Assembly (NCBI GenBank): GCA_945905925.1
Contig: CAMDQN010000038.1
Coordinates: forward strand, 1 to 48,681
Length of the DNA stretch: 48,681 nucleotides
Direction: 5' to 3'
DNA from: Singulisphaera sp. GP187
Lineage (GTDB): Bacteria; Planctomycetota; Planctomycetia; Gemmatales; Gemmataceae
A model generated the notes under the pieces. That model did not search any database. It was not told the origin of the DNA and saw nothing but the letters and a program-made list of their open reading frames with translations. Positions 17,003 to 25,304 of the stretch are shown here, piece after piece (position 1 is the stretch's first letter; each line of letters opens with the position of its first letter). Position numbers and translations under genes: made by a program.

Positions 17003-18031
17003 TCACTTGAACAGCGCGATCGGGCCGGGCGCGGCGAGGCGCTTCTCGGCAGCACGGAACAACTTCTCCGCTTCCACCTTCTCGCCGCTGAACCACAACT
17101 GATACCCGAGCAAAAATTCGAGCGTGGCCTGGCCGGGGTTGTCCGCGATGGCTTTCTTCAGCGCGCCGAGGTGTACCGCGTAGCGGTCGGCGCGACTGGC
17201 GTACACTTCGGCTGGGTCGAACGCGGAGGCGGGCCACTTTGCGTCGCGGTCGAGCCCGTTGCGCACGAGGGCCACCGCTTCGGAGTACTGACCGGCCGCG
17301 AACCTCGCCTGTGCGTTCAGAAAATAGGTTTGCGTGTCGGTCGGGTCCGAAGTCATCGCTCGCTCAAAGTGCTCAGCGGCACGACCGTAGTCACCAGACG
17401 CGAACGCCGCCCGCGCGAGCTTTACCTGCCGGGCTGCTTCTTTCTTTACGTCCGTTTCCGGCACCTCCGCGACCACTTTCACCACTGGTTTAAACGGGTC
17501 GAACGCACCGATGATCGGTCCGGGCGGGCGCACCGCCGCGACGCGCGTGACTTCGGGAACGGTCGTCACCTTCTTGGGCGCGATCACGAGGAAGTCAGTT
17601 TCTTTCGCGCCGCGGGGAAACACGACTCCGTCGTTGCGCGGCGGTACGTTCCCCGCGAGCGCGTCCGGGTTACCGAAGTTCCCGCCGAGGATGACCGGTG
17701 GCGGTACGACGATCACCGGCGGTGCGATGAGCGGAGGACCGAAGCCGTTGAACGCGGAGCCGAACCCGAACGGACCGAACGGCGAGACCGGCACTAACAC
17801 AGGCGGCGCGAACAACGCCGGGCGCGCCACGAACCCACCGGAGAACCCACTCACCCGAAGGTACGACCCACCGACCGCGAACCCGAACCCGCTGCGGTAC
17901 GAGTACGAATACCCGCTGCTGTAGCCGTGACCGTAACCCGGTCCGTACAGTCCGGCTACGAACTGCGCCCGCGCCGGGGCCAATTCGGACAGCCCCAGCA
18001 CCGCGCAAACGACCACGATGAACCGCTTCAT
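17003..18031 (-). CDS. Secreted TPR protein with Gly/Tyr/Ser-rich N-terminal region
   Basis: The protein has 342 residues. A signal peptide (MKRFIVVVCAVLGLSELAPARA) is followed by a low-complexity tract rich in Gly, Tyr and Ser (GPGYGHGYSSGYSYSYRSG), then Pro/Val/Gly-rich sequence to about residue 150. The C-terminal half is helical and has tetratricopeptide repeats: ARAAFASGDYGRAAEHFERA and AQARFAAGQYSEAVALVRNG, then a degenerate LEFLLGYQLWFSGEKVEAEK. TPRs suggest a protein-protein scaffold outside the cytoplasm. Planctomycetes have many such proteins of unknown role. No operon partner is evident; flanking genes are on the other strand or distant. Confidence 0.85.
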   Translation of the reverse strand: MKRFIVVVCAVLGLSELAPARAQFVAGLYGPGYGHGYSSGYSYSYRSGFGFAVGGSYLRVSGFSGGFVARPALFAPPVLVPVSPFGPFGFGSAFNGFGPPLIAPPVIVVPPPVILGGNFGNPDALAGNVPPRNDGVVFPRGAKETDFLVIAPKKVTTVPEVTRVAAVRPPGPIIGAFDPFKPVVKVVAEVPETDVKKEAARQVKLARAAFASGDYGRAAEHFERAMTSDPTDTQTYFLNAQARFAAGQYSEAVALVRNGLDRDAKWPASAFDPAEVYASRADRYAVHLGALKKAIADNPGQATLEFLLGYQLWFSGEKVEAEKLFRAAEKRLAAPGPIALFK

Positions 18032-18168
18032 TGGTCCGCCTCCGTCGCGTTCTGACGGTCCCTCACAACGCGATTATCCGCTACAACCAGCACCGCCGCA
18101 ATCGTAGCTTGGAATGAACTCTCGCGCCAATCGTCTTCCGGGAGTAGACTCAACTACCGGAGCCTCTC

Positions 18169-18621
18169 ATGTTCGCGCTGACACTCGCGCTCACGTTCCT
18201 CCCGGCCGCCGCCCCAAAACTGAACCCGCGGCAGGTGGCCGAAGGGTATCTTGCCGCAGCGCTCGCGGGCAAACCGGACGATGCCGTGAAATTCGCCGAG
18301 GCAGGCAAGAGTCCGGCCAAGCCGGAATCGGTGATGAAGTTCAAGGAGTTGATCGGCGCGGACGCGATCGCTTTACCCACAGTGCTGTTCAGCGACAAGA
18401 ACGGTTACGCGCTCGCGGTGAGCAACGCGATCAAGTTGCCGAAGGCATTGCCCGATGGCACGGACCGCGGGTGCCTCCTCTTCACGCTGAAGAAAACCAA
18501 GGATGGGGTGTGGTTGATCAAGGACATCGACCTGCGGTCTGCGGACGAGGCCGCGATGCGGGTGAAAGAAGCGAAGAAGGCACACGATGATGCGAAGGAA
18601 ATCGCAGAGACGAAGTCTTGA
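18169..18621 (+). CDS. Small secreted protein, NTF2/DUF4878-like
   Basis: The protein has 150 residues. A short hydrophobic leader (MFALTLALTFLPAAA) suggests export. The mature part opens NPRQVAEGYLAAALAGKPDDAVKFAEAG, a helix pattern seen in NTF2-like and DUF4878 domains (AAxxYxxALxxGDxxxAxxxxxP), and ends with strands GCLLFTLKKTKDGVWLIKDIDLR, again like the terminal sheet of that fold, plus a charged helix. The start at ATG 18169 has a weak CCGGAG nearby. The specific function is unknown. A family A palindrome begins eight bases after the stop. Confidence 0.75.
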   Translation: MFALTLALTFLPAAAPKLNPRQVAEGYLAAALAGKPDDAVKFAEAGKSPAKPESVMKFKELIGADAIALPTVLFSDKNGYALAVSNAIKLPKALPDGTDRGCLLFTLKKTKDGVWLIKDIDLRSADEAAMRVKEAKKAHDDAKEIAETKS

Positions 18622-18628
18622 GTACGTA

Positions 18629-18722
18629 CTTGGCGAGCGGGGGCGTTAGCCCCCCTGTTTAAACCGTTCTGCGACCTCGCGCTGTGAAGCCAACTGGGGG
18701 CTTTCGCTCCCCGCTCGCCAAG
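18629..18722. repeat. Palindromic repeat, family A copy 2
   Basis: CTTGGCGAGCGGGG (18629-18642) pairs with CCCCGCTCGCCAAG (18709-18722). The inner arms GCGTTAGCCCCCC and GGGGGCTTTCGC are imperfect complements. It fills the gap between two convergent stops (18621 and 18729), where it probably also works as a terminator. Confidence 0.85.
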
Positions 18723-18728
18723 AACACC

Positions 18729-19124
18729 TCACCCCTTGGGCGCGTTCTGTTCGGGGTACACGTCGGGCAGCGCATTGCGGCGGAGTTGGTGTGCGACCGC
18801 GTCCTTATTGGCCGCTTCCTCGTCCTCCAACTTCTCTAGCTCGACGCCGAACTTGATCACGTAATTCATGTTCGCGATCGCGACCGTGTCGTTGGGCAAC
18901 AGCGCCGCTCGGCGGACACGCTGACCATTCACGCGCGTGCCGTTCGTGCTGCCGAGGTCGCGCAGCAACAAAAGCCCGTCGGACTTCACGATGACGCAGT
19001 GCAGCTTGGACACGCTCTTGTGGTCGAGGTGTACGTCGCTGTCCTCGTCCCGACCGAAGAGCGTCATGTCCTTGGTCAGATCAATAGACGGGCCGCCGTC
19101 GGCGGACACCAACCGGGCTCGCAT
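18729..19124 (-). CDS. FHA domain protein
   Basis: The protein has 131 residues from ATG 19124; a GTG at 19133 is also possible but AAGGG lies directly against it and is better spaced for the ATG. It is a single forkhead-associated domain: MTLFGRDEDSDVHLDHKSVSKLHC holds the conserved G-R and S-x-x-H, and LRDLGSTNGTRVNGQRV holds the S-T-N-G-T-x-V-N-G block. FHA domains bind phosphothreonine, so it may read out Ser/Thr kinases such as the two in this window. The C-terminal 30 residues are charged and probably unstructured. It is a stand-alone gene convergent with the NTF2-like gene. Confidence 0.93.
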   Translation of the reverse strand: MRARLVSADGGPSIDLTKDMTLFGRDEDSDVHLDHKSVSKLHCVIVKSDGLLLLRDLGSTNGTRVNGQRVRRAALLPNDTVAIANMNYVIKFGVELEKLEDEEAANKDAVAHQLRRNALPDVYPEQNAPKG

Positions 19125-19428
19125 CGGGGTCACCCTTGAACGGGGCGTGGGGCTATCGCTGCATTCTCGCCCGCAGACCGCGCCGGGACAAGAGACTCTC
19201 GCCCCTCAAATTGACGACACATTCGCCACGAGCGGAACGACCGGCACAGTCGGTTCGCGAGGTCGGTTGACGTGTCGCGTTTGGTTCCGCCGGCGGCGCA
19301 CAGGCGCACAAGATGCGCAAACTTTGCGATACCGGCGGTGCTGGTGGTGGGTTAGAATTCGATAGCCCCCCTCCCGTCGGTTCGTCCGCCCCGAATCCCG
19401 TGCTATTCATTGAGTACCGGGACCACGA

Positions 19429-19719
19429 ATGTCCGCGAACCGTTCGCGCAGCGCCGCGGAACAGGGAATTTCGCTAATGGTCATGCGGAACGGGAACGAC
19501 AGCGCGCGCCGTTGGTGGGACGACCTCCCGCCCCGAATTCGGACCCGTGTCTCGGCCCAACCGGCGCCCGAAGCCGAGGGCGGTACGGACGAGTCAGGCA
19601 CGCTCATCACGACGGGCGAATTAGCCCGCGACCTGTCCCGGCTCGCGCTCCTGTTCCTCGCCATCACGGTCGCGAACATGCTTTTCCTGCTCGTCGCGCT
19701 TGCGTGCATCGGCACCTGA
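19429..19719 (+). CDS. Small single-pass membrane protein
   Basis: The protein has 96 residues. A hydrophilic N-terminal part (about 65 residues, with WWDDLPPRIRTRVSAQ) precedes one membrane helix (LALLFLAITVANMLFLLVALACI) at the very C-terminus, so it would be tail-anchored. No family is recognised. ATG 19429 is assumed; ATG 19477 is an alternative and the ribosome binding site is weak for both. Codon use is consistent with coding. It precedes the YHS-like gene by 92 bases on the same strand and may share its transcript. Confidence 0.6.
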   Translation: MSANRSRSAAEQGISLMVMRNGNDSARRWWDDLPPRIRTRVSAQPAPEAEGGTDESGTLITTGELARDLSRLALLFLAITVANMLFLLVALACIGT

Positions 19720-19811
19720 GTTCCCTCCGAACCCACACGTTGCCGCGCTCGCGTCCTCCGCGATATGATGCCTCCTCCACTCCCCCGTTCCGCCACACCG
19801 GAGCTACCCCG

Positions 19812-20270
19812 ATGCCACGCGTCTCTGTCGCGGCGCTCATTCTCGTCGCCGCTTCCGCCGTTCACGCGGACCCGTCGAAATCAGCCGCGCCACCGGCCGA
19901 ACAGAAGTTCTGCCCGGTGATGACAAAAGACGAGGTCGATCTGAAGGTGTCCAAGTTCGAGACGTATAAGGGCGTGAAGATCTACCTGTGCTGCGACACG
20001 TGCGTCAGCAAGTACAAGCGCGACCCGGCCGCGTATCTCGACCCGAAGTTCATCCCGGCGCTCGCGGGCGTCGAGTTGCCCAAACGCAACATCGAGCAAC
20101 AATTCTGCCCGGTGTACCGCGACAAGAAGATTTCCGAGAAGGATCCGACGACGACCTACAAGGGCGCGAAGGTGTACTTCTACAACGGGACCGCGAAGGA
20201 GCGGTTCGAGAAAGACCCGGAGCGATTCGCCGACCCCGCGTTCCTCCCGCAGTTGCCTGCGAAGAAGTAG
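19812..20270 (+). CDS. Secreted protein with two YHS-like cysteine motifs
   Basis: The protein has 152 residues from ATG 19812. It has a signal peptide (VAALILVAASAVHA), then two tandem modules of about 55 residues. Module 1 reads KFCPVMTKDEVDL, YKGVKIYLCCDTC and KYKRDPAAYLDP. Module 2 reads QFCPVYRDKKI, YKGAKVYFYNGTA and RFEKDPERFADP. The pattern CPV...Y-x-G-x-x-Y-F-C...F-x-x-(D/N)P-x-x-(Y/F) is the YHS (TRASH-like) metal-binding fold. Module 2 has lost the second cysteine set (YFYNGTA), so it may be structural only. A periplasmic metal-handling role, for example copper, is a guess from the fold. A long hairpin follows immediately after the stop. Confidence 0.8.
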   Translation: MPRVSVAALILVAASAVHADPSKSAAPPAEQKFCPVMTKDEVDLKVSKFETYKGVKIYLCCDTCVSKYKRDPAAYLDPKFIPALAGVELPKRNIEQQFCPVYRDKKISEKDPTTTYKGAKVYFYNGTAKERFEKDPERFADPAFLPQLPAKK

Positions 20271-20354
20271 AAGGGGAGAAGGGGTGAAGGGGAGACAACC
20301 GCTTTTTGCCTTGTCTCCCCTTCACCCCTTCACCCCTTCTCCCCTTCTCCCCTT
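20271..20354. terminator. Long G-rich/C-rich hairpin after the YHS-like gene
   Basis: The arm at 20271-20298 (AAGGGGAGAAGGGGTGAAGG and on, ending GACAA) is complementary to sequence starting TTGTCTCCCCTTCACCCCTT at 20311. The right arm carries extra copies of the short units CACCCCTT and CTCCCCTT. The loop is CCGCTTTTTGCC. It starts one base after the stop and lies before the NIPSNAP gene on the same strand. Confidence 0.7.
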
Positions 20355-20409
20355 CAGCGGTTCAAATAGGCTCACCCTGTCGCCTTCCGCCCCACTACCG
20401 GAGAACTCC

Positions 20410-21183
20410 ATGCGCCGCTTGCTGCCACTGCTCGCCCTGGCCCCACTCGTCGCGCTCATCACCGACGCGCCCGCTGCCGAGAAGGAAGCCCGTGTCTTCG
20501 AGATGCGGACCTACTACGCCCCGTCGGGCAAACTCGACGCCCTCAACGACCGGTTCAAGAACCACACCGTCAAGCTGTTCGAGAAGCACGGGTTGACCAA
20601 CATCGGGTACTTCGTGCCGCTCGACAACAAGGACAACAAACTCGTTTACTTCATTTCCGCCCCGAGCAAGGAAGCCCGCGACAAGTCGTTCAAAGCATTC
20701 GCCGCAGATCCAGACTGGAAGAAAGCGTTCGGGGACAGCGAGAAGGACGGCAAACTGACCACCAAGATCGAATCCCGGTTCCTGACTGAAACCGATTACT
20801 CGCCGATGCTCAAGATCGAGAAGAGCAAGGAAGATCGCGTGTTCGAGTTGCGCACCTACATCGCGACGAAGAACAACCTGGGCAACCTCAACGACCGGTT
20901 CAAGAACCACACGCTCAAGCTGTTCGAGAAGTACGGCATGACGAACGTGGTGTACTGGAACGTATTGAAAGATCAGAAGGACGCGGACAACCTGCTCGTG
21001 TACCTCCTGGCGCACAAGAGCAAGGACGCGGGGCTGAAGTCGTTCGACGAGTTCCGCAAAGACGCGGCCTGGCTCGCGGCTCGCAAGGCGAGTGAGGAGA
21101 AAGGCGGCGGAAGCTTAACCGCCGAGAAGGGCGGCGTGGTGTCCGAGTACCTCAAGCCGACCGACTACTCGCCACTGAAGTGA
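20410..21183 (+). CDS. Secreted protein with two NIPSNAP domains
   Basis: The protein has 257 residues. ATG 20410 follows CCGGAGAA at good distance. It has a signal peptide (RRLLPLLALAPLVALITDAPAAEK). Two tandem NIPSNAP-type ferredoxin-like domains follow: FEMRTYYAPSGKLDALNDRF with FEKHGLTNIGYFVPLD, then FELRTYIATKNNLGNLNDRF with FEKYGMTNVVYWNVLK. The repeated R-F-K-N-H-T-x-K-L-F-E-K block shows duplication within the gene. NIPSNAP proteins have no firm biochemical function; single-domain enzymes of this fold include monooxygenase-like proteins. It is common in planctomycetes and is usually exported there. Confidence 0.93.
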   Translation: MRRLLPLLALAPLVALITDAPAAEKEARVFEMRTYYAPSGKLDALNDRFKNHTVKLFEKHGLTNIGYFVPLDNKDNKLVYFISAPSKEARDKSFKAFAADPDWKKAFGDSEKDGKLTTKIESRFLTETDYSPMLKIEKSKEDRVFELRTYIATKNNLGNLNDRFKNHTLKLFEKYGMTNVVYWNVLKDQKDADNLLVYLLAHKSKDAGLKSFDEFRKDAAWLAARKASEEKGGGSLTAEKGGVVSEYLKPTDYSPLK

Positions 21184-21190
21184 CCGCGGC

Positions 21191-21239
21191 GTTGCCTCTC
21201 ATTCTGGTATGGTGGGCACAGCACACCATACCAGGCAAC
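21191..21239. terminator. Hairpin between NIPSNAP and metalloprotease genes
   Basis: CTGGTATGGTG (21204-21214) pairs perfectly with CACCATACCAG (21224-21234), extended by an outer GTTGCC/GGCAAC pair across a bulge. It lies between convergent stops at 21183 and 21256. Confidence 0.75.
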
Positions 21240-21255
21240 AAGACGCCGGTTCACA

Positions 21256-23163
21256 TTACCCCACATAAATTCCGTCGTAGGTGAACTGCGTGCCGAACGG
21301 AAACACGTCTGGTGCGCCGACCCCGCCCGCGATCGCCTGCTCGAACGTGAACACCCGCGAGCTTGCGTTTCGCGGGTTGGCGCTCGCGACGAACAACTCG
21401 GCGCGCCCGTCGCCGTTCGTGTTCTTCAGCCCCAGACGCGAGCCGCTTGGGTCGCTCGGCGGAAGCCCATAGAAGCTCGCCGTGAGCGGTAACGCGCTCG
21501 CTTGCACACTGGGGTTGTTGCTCAGGGTCACTCCAGACCAGACCTTCACGTGTGCAGGCACGCCGCGGTCGGGACTGATGGCAAGTTCCGCGAACCCGTC
21601 GCCGTCCATGTCGCCCACCGCCGCGTTCAGCGCGGACCACAGCCCCGCGAATGGGATGAAATCCGGGGTCAATCGCGTCGCGACATTATTCCGCAGGTCG
21701 GCTCCGCTGTACACCGCGACCCGGCCCTCCGCCTGCCCGCCGGTAGTCACTACCACGTCCGCGAACCCGTCCCGGTTGATGTCGCCGGCGGCCACACGCG
21801 CGCCGCCACGGAACGCCGGGTTGTCGAACGCGAAGAAACTCGATTGCAACTGCAACGCGCCGCCCACCACTCGGAAAGTTTGAATGTGCGGACCCGCGCC
21901 CGCGTCGGCCGAGATCACGAGATCGTCGATTCCGTCGCGGTCGATGTCACCGGTCGCGAGGAACAATCCACCGGTGAAGCCATGGAAGACGACCGTCTGG
22001 TTCACCAGGATTGAGCCATCGTGTCCGTTCAGCAGTTGAACCACGGCCTGCGGACCGGCACCCGTTGTGAACGCGTAGTCGGTGGTGCCGTCGCCGTTGA
22101 AGTCTCCGCTCGCGACTCTGATCGCGCCGCGGTATCCCGCGAACGGCGTGAGGCGCCGGCCGGTATCGGTGAGCACGCTGCCGGAGACGGTGAATAGCGA
22201 CACGGTGCCGTTTGTGTTCCCGGTGAACGCGACTGGTTGTATCCCCTCGAGCGGCACGCGCGTGACCGGTGGCCGTGTCGGTTCGGCAACCGGTGCGGGG
22301 GTTGTCGGCGTGGGCGTGGGTGTGGGTGCCGCGCTCGTGGCGGTATTCCAGCCGAGGTCTCGCAGCGCCGCCGCGTCGAGCGTGGAGAACGCGACGCGGG
22401 TGCCCCGCGGCAGGATCGGATCCAGAGCCGTCACCTGCCCGCCGACTGTCGTGCCGTCGGCCCAGTGCGCACCGTCGGCGTGGAGCGGCACCGGACCGCC
22501 GAAAGCGGCCATCGAGTTCGCGCCCATGAAAGTCGATCCGCGCACTGCGGCTGTCCATTGCGGCGCGGTCCCGATGCCGAGCAGGTGCGCCATTTCGTGC
22601 GTGGCGGCCGTGTAGAAATCGGCCTTGGCCCCGGTCAGCCCGGAGGTGGTTTGTCCGAAGTGCCAGTTCACGGAACTGTCGAACGAGAGGCTCCCGCCCC
22701 ACGGGGCATACCCGCTGTGCCCGCGCGTGAGTAAAGAGTTGGCCCACGTCGGCGAACCGGCGAACCAGTAACCGCCCGGCCCGCCCAGCCCCGCTTCGGC
22801 GCCTGGAACTGGGCGGGCGCCGACGAACACCTTGAGCGCGTTCGCACCGACAGCAAGGTTCGGGATTCGTAGTTCGCCTGCGCCGGCGGGGTTGTAGAAG
22901 GTCGCGGTCCAGGTGTCCGCGTCGGACGGTGTGATCGCGCCAAGGTTCGCGGTGAGGCTGTTGCCGAGTTCGCTCGCGACGCGGTCGAGGACCTCGCGCG
23001 CGTCCGCGTGGCTCGCGAAGAACCCGTTGTCGTAGGAGAAATCGAGCTGAATCAGGATCGCGGGGAGTTCGCGGGATTCCAGGAGTTCGAGCCGGAGAAA
23101 CGGCGCGTTGGGCTTCGCGCCGGTGCGCGGCCCATGCGCGTGATAAGCTGTGCGGGCTGCCAT
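21256..23163 (-). CDS. Secreted zinc metalloprotease-like protein with FG-GAP repeats
   Basis: The protein has 635 residues from ATG 23163. The N-terminus carries LRLELLESRELPA, the LE-x-LE-x-R-x-L motif found near the start of many large planctomycete envelope proteins. A protease-like domain follows with HEMAHLLGIG at about 189-198 (H-E-x-x-H-x-x-G). The third zinc ligand expected two residues on (His or Asp) is a Thr here, so zinc binding may be altered. After a Thr/Pro linker (TPTPTPTTPAP) come at least five FG-GAP/VCBS calcium-binding repeats (GDFNGDGTTDYAF, GDIDRDGIDDLVI, GDINRDGFADVVV, GDMDGDGFAELAI, NTNGDGRAELFV). It is probably a cell-surface or secreted protein with a propeller-like repeat domain. 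Confidence 0.88.
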   Translation of the reverse strand: MAARTAYHAHGPRTGAKPNAPFLRLELLESRELPAILIQLDFSYDNGFFASHADAREVLDRVASELGNSLTANLGAITPSDADTWTATFYNPAGAGELRIPNLAVGANALKVFVGARPVPGAEAGLGGPGGYWFAGSPTWANSLLTRGHSGYAPWGGSLSFDSSVNWHFGQTTSGLTGAKADFYTAATHEMAHLLGIGTAPQWTAAVRGSTFMGANSMAAFGGPVPLHADGAHWADGTTVGGQVTALDPILPRGTRVAFSTLDAAALRDLGWNTATSAAPTPTPTPTTPAPVAEPTRPPVTRVPLEGIQPVAFTGNTNGTVSLFTVSGSVLTDTGRRLTPFAGYRGAIRVASGDFNGDGTTDYAFTTGAGPQAVVQLLNGHDGSILVNQTVVFHGFTGGLFLATGDIDRDGIDDLVISADAGAGPHIQTFRVVGGALQLQSSFFAFDNPAFRGGARVAAGDINRDGFADVVVTTGGQAEGRVAVYSGADLRNNVATRLTPDFIPFAGLWSALNAAVGDMDGDGFAELAISPDRGVPAHVKVWSGVTLSNNPSVQASALPLTASFYGLPPSDPSGSRLGLKNTNGDGRAELFVASANPRNASSRVFTFEQAIAGGVGAPDVFPFGTQFTYDGIYVG

Positions 23164-23414
23164 GAGTGTTCCGACATCAAGGTGCAATCTCTCGGCGAGT
23201 CTGCCGGTTCTGAAGCCTAATGTAATTTTTACCGACCGAGTGGTTCCTTGAGAGGAATTTGGTTGTGAGGCTTGCTTCCGCGCTTACAGTTGTAGGGGTT
23301 AGCCGAGGTCGGCAATATTCGATGGTTGTGACGGCTTGCGTGGGGCAGGTGGTGCTGGGAGTGGCGGAGAACTTGTCGCTGGTGCGGCGAAATGACGGGC
23401 CGTATATCAGCCGG

Positions 23415-24854
23415 ATGAGCGAGTCACCGACCGTGTTCGAGTTGGATTGCGCGACCATCGTTCGCGAGCGGAAATGTGTTCTTCGCGATTTCAGTTGGAC
23501 GATGCGCGAGGGCGAAGCGTGGGCCGTGGTTGGGCCGACGGGGAGCGGGAAGACGACGCTCGCGGAGGCGCTCCTCGGACGCCATTCGCTCAACGGCGGA
23601 GAACTGCGGTGGGCGCTGTTCGACCGGCTGCGCATAGCCGGCCGGAAGATCGACTACCCGTCGCAGGTGGTCTCGCACGTTAGCTTTCGCGAAGACTCCA
23701 GGCTGTTCTCCTACGCGGGTCGCTACTACCAACAACGGTTCGAGTTCGCGGACAGTGACACCCCGTTGTCGCTCGAACAGTTCCTGCGCGCCGGCACGCA
23801 CGCGAGCGAAACCGACATCGCGCGCACGTGCGAACGGTTCGGGATCGCGGAGATTCAGTCGCAGCCTTTCATCACGCTCTCTAACGGGCAGACTCGCCGC
23901 GCGCGGCTGGCACGCGCGATGCTCGGCGCACCGGAACTGCTGGTCCTCGACGACCCGTTCATAGGACTGGATTCGGCCGCGCGCGCCGACCTCGCGGCGC
24001 TGCTGCACGAACTGGTCAACGACGGCAAGCGCCTGGTGCTGATTTGCCGCGAGGACGCGGTGCCGGGGTGGGTGACGAACGTGCTTCGTTTGATTTCGCG
24101 AGCGGGGGGCGTAAGCCCCCTGTTAAGCGAAGTTGCTCCACTCGCGACCAAATCAAACAGGGGGCTTACGCCCCCCCCTCGCCAAGAAGTCATCGACCTC
24201 CGCGACGTGACCGTGTCACACTCCGGTCACACGATTCTGGATCGCGTGTCGTGGACCGTGCGCACCGGCGAGCGATGGGCACTTCTTGGCCCGAACGGCA
24301 GCGGCAAGACGACGCTCCTCAGCCTCTTGTGTGGTGATCATCCGCAAGCGTACTCAAACGACGTGAAGCTTTTCGGTCGGCGCCGCGGGACCGGTGAAAC
24401 AATCTGGGATGTGAAGCGGAACGTCGGGTTGCTGTCGCCAGAGTTTCACCTGTACTTCACGCAACCGCTGACCGCTGACCGCGCCGCCGCGACCGGGTTC
24501 TTCGACACGCTCGCGGACCGCAAGACAACCGCGGAGCAGGACGACCGCGTGAAGGAGTTGTTCGCGGCGTTCCGGATCGAGCACCTCGCCGACCGCGCGT
24601 TCAAGTGTCTTTCCACGGGTGAGCAGCGGCTCGTGCTGCTTGTACGGGCGCTGGTGAAGCACCCGCCGCTCGTGATCCTCGACGAACCGTTTCAGGGGCT
24701 GGATTCAGAAGCAACCGCGCGATGCCGCGACTGGCTCGACCGCGAGTTAGGCGATGATCAGACACTACTGTTCGTTACGCACGAACTGAGCGAACTGCCA
24801 TCGACAGTGACACAGACGCTGCGATTGGAGAAAGGGAGGGTGGTAACGGGTTAG
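23415..24854 (+). CDS. modF: ModF-like protein with two ABC ATPase domains, interrupted in frame by a palindrome
   Basis: The protein has 479 residues from ATG 23415 (MSESPTVFELD). Domain 1 has Walker A GPTGSGKTT, signature LSNGQ and Walker B LLVLDDPF. Domain 2 has Walker A GPNGSGKTT, signature LSTGEQ and Walker B LVILDEPF, followed by the switch His in FVTHE. The block LCGDHPQAYSNDVKLFGRRR plus GTGETIWDVK is close to E. coli ModF as I remember it, so the ModF/PhrA assignment is well supported. ModF lacks membrane domains and is linked to molybdate metabolism by location in E. coli, but its role is unclear; no mod genes are seen here. The interdomain linker holds a 90-base palindromic repeat (24098-24187) that stays in frame. 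The 3' end overlaps the convergent gene by four bases. Confidence 0.88.
   Translation: MSESPTVFELDCATIVRERKCVLRDFSWTMREGEAWAVVGPTGSGKTTLAEALLGRHSLNGGELRWALFDRLRIAGRKIDYPSQVVSHVSFREDSRLFSYAGRYYQQRFEFADSDTPLSLEQFLRAGTHASETDIARTCERFGIAEIQSQPFITLSNGQTRRARLARAMLGAPELLVLDDPFIGLDSAARADLAALLHELVNDGKRLVLICREDAVPGWVTNVLRLISRAGGVSPLLSEVAPLATKSNRGLTPPPRQEVIDLRDVTVSHSGHTILDRVSWTVRTGERWALLGPNGSGKTTLLSLLCGDHPQAYSNDVKLFGRRRGTGETIWDVKRNVGLLSPEFHLYFTQPLTADRAAATGFFDTLADRKTTAEQDDRVKELFAAFRIEHLADRAFKCLSTGEQRLVLLVRALVKHPPLVILDEPFQGLDSEATARCRDWLDRELGDDQTLLFVTHELSELPSTVTQTLRLEKGRVVTG
24098..24187. repeat. Palindromic repeat, family A copy 3, inside the modF coding region
   Basis: The left arm 24098-24124 (GCGAGCGGGGGGCGTAAGCC and on) and right arm 24156-24183 (AACAGGGGGCTTACGCCCCC and on) pair perfectly over the inner 18 bases. 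The outer arm carries the same GCGAG / CTCGCCAAGAA ends as the intergenic copies. The 90 bases equal 30 codons and encode a linker containing GGVSPLLS and RGLTPPP. It adds no stop in the modF frame. Confidence 0.9.
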
Positions 24855-25171
24855 CCGCGACCCGAAGGGGAGCGTTGTGTTCTGGCGAATCGGTTGCCGA
24901 GCCACAGCATACCCCATGCGAGGCCGATCCCCGCGAGGCCGGTGCCCATCCCGCTGCCGCACGAGCGGAACGGCCCGGTGCGCTTCGGCTTCGCGGGTGC
25001 CGGCGGGAACGGGTCGGGCACCACCGGGCCTTCCGTAAAGGGCGGGGGCGGTGGTAACGGCGGTCCGGGCCGCGGGCGTGGGTGCGGACCGGGAATGTCC
25101 GCACGAACCGGGGCGGTTTCGGTCGCGAGCAACACCAGGGCGAGTAACCCCAACCACAACGCGTGTGTCAT
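24851..25171 (-). CDS. Small proline-rich secreted or membrane protein
   Basis: The protein has 106 residues from ATG 25171. A signal peptide (MTHALWLGLLALVLLATETAPVRA) is followed by a Pro-rich stretch (PHPRPRPGPPLPPPPP) and a short hydrophobic C-terminal segment (GTGLAGIGLAWGMLWLGNRFA) that may anchor it. No family is recognised. The stop overlaps the 3' end of the convergent modF-like gene by four bases, which supports a fixed real end for both. An upstream in-frame start at 25246 exists but would place 25 hydrophilic residues before the signal. The function is unknown. Confidence 0.6.
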   Translation of the reverse strand: MTHALWLGLLALVLLATETAPVRADIPGPHPRPRPGPPLPPPPPFTEGPVVPDPFPPAPAKPKRTGPFRSCGSGMGTGLAGIGLAWGMLWLGNRFARTQRSPSGRG

Positions 25172-25304
25172 CGTCGCCTCGGAGCCGGTGGGGATGCCGA
25201 GCATCTCTGTAGCGAGGTCGGAGCGGAGTTGGAAGCCGAGTTTCACCCGTGAAGAACGGCCCCTTCGGGTCCGACGCTAACTCGACTTGGGACTCGCCAC
25301 TGCC

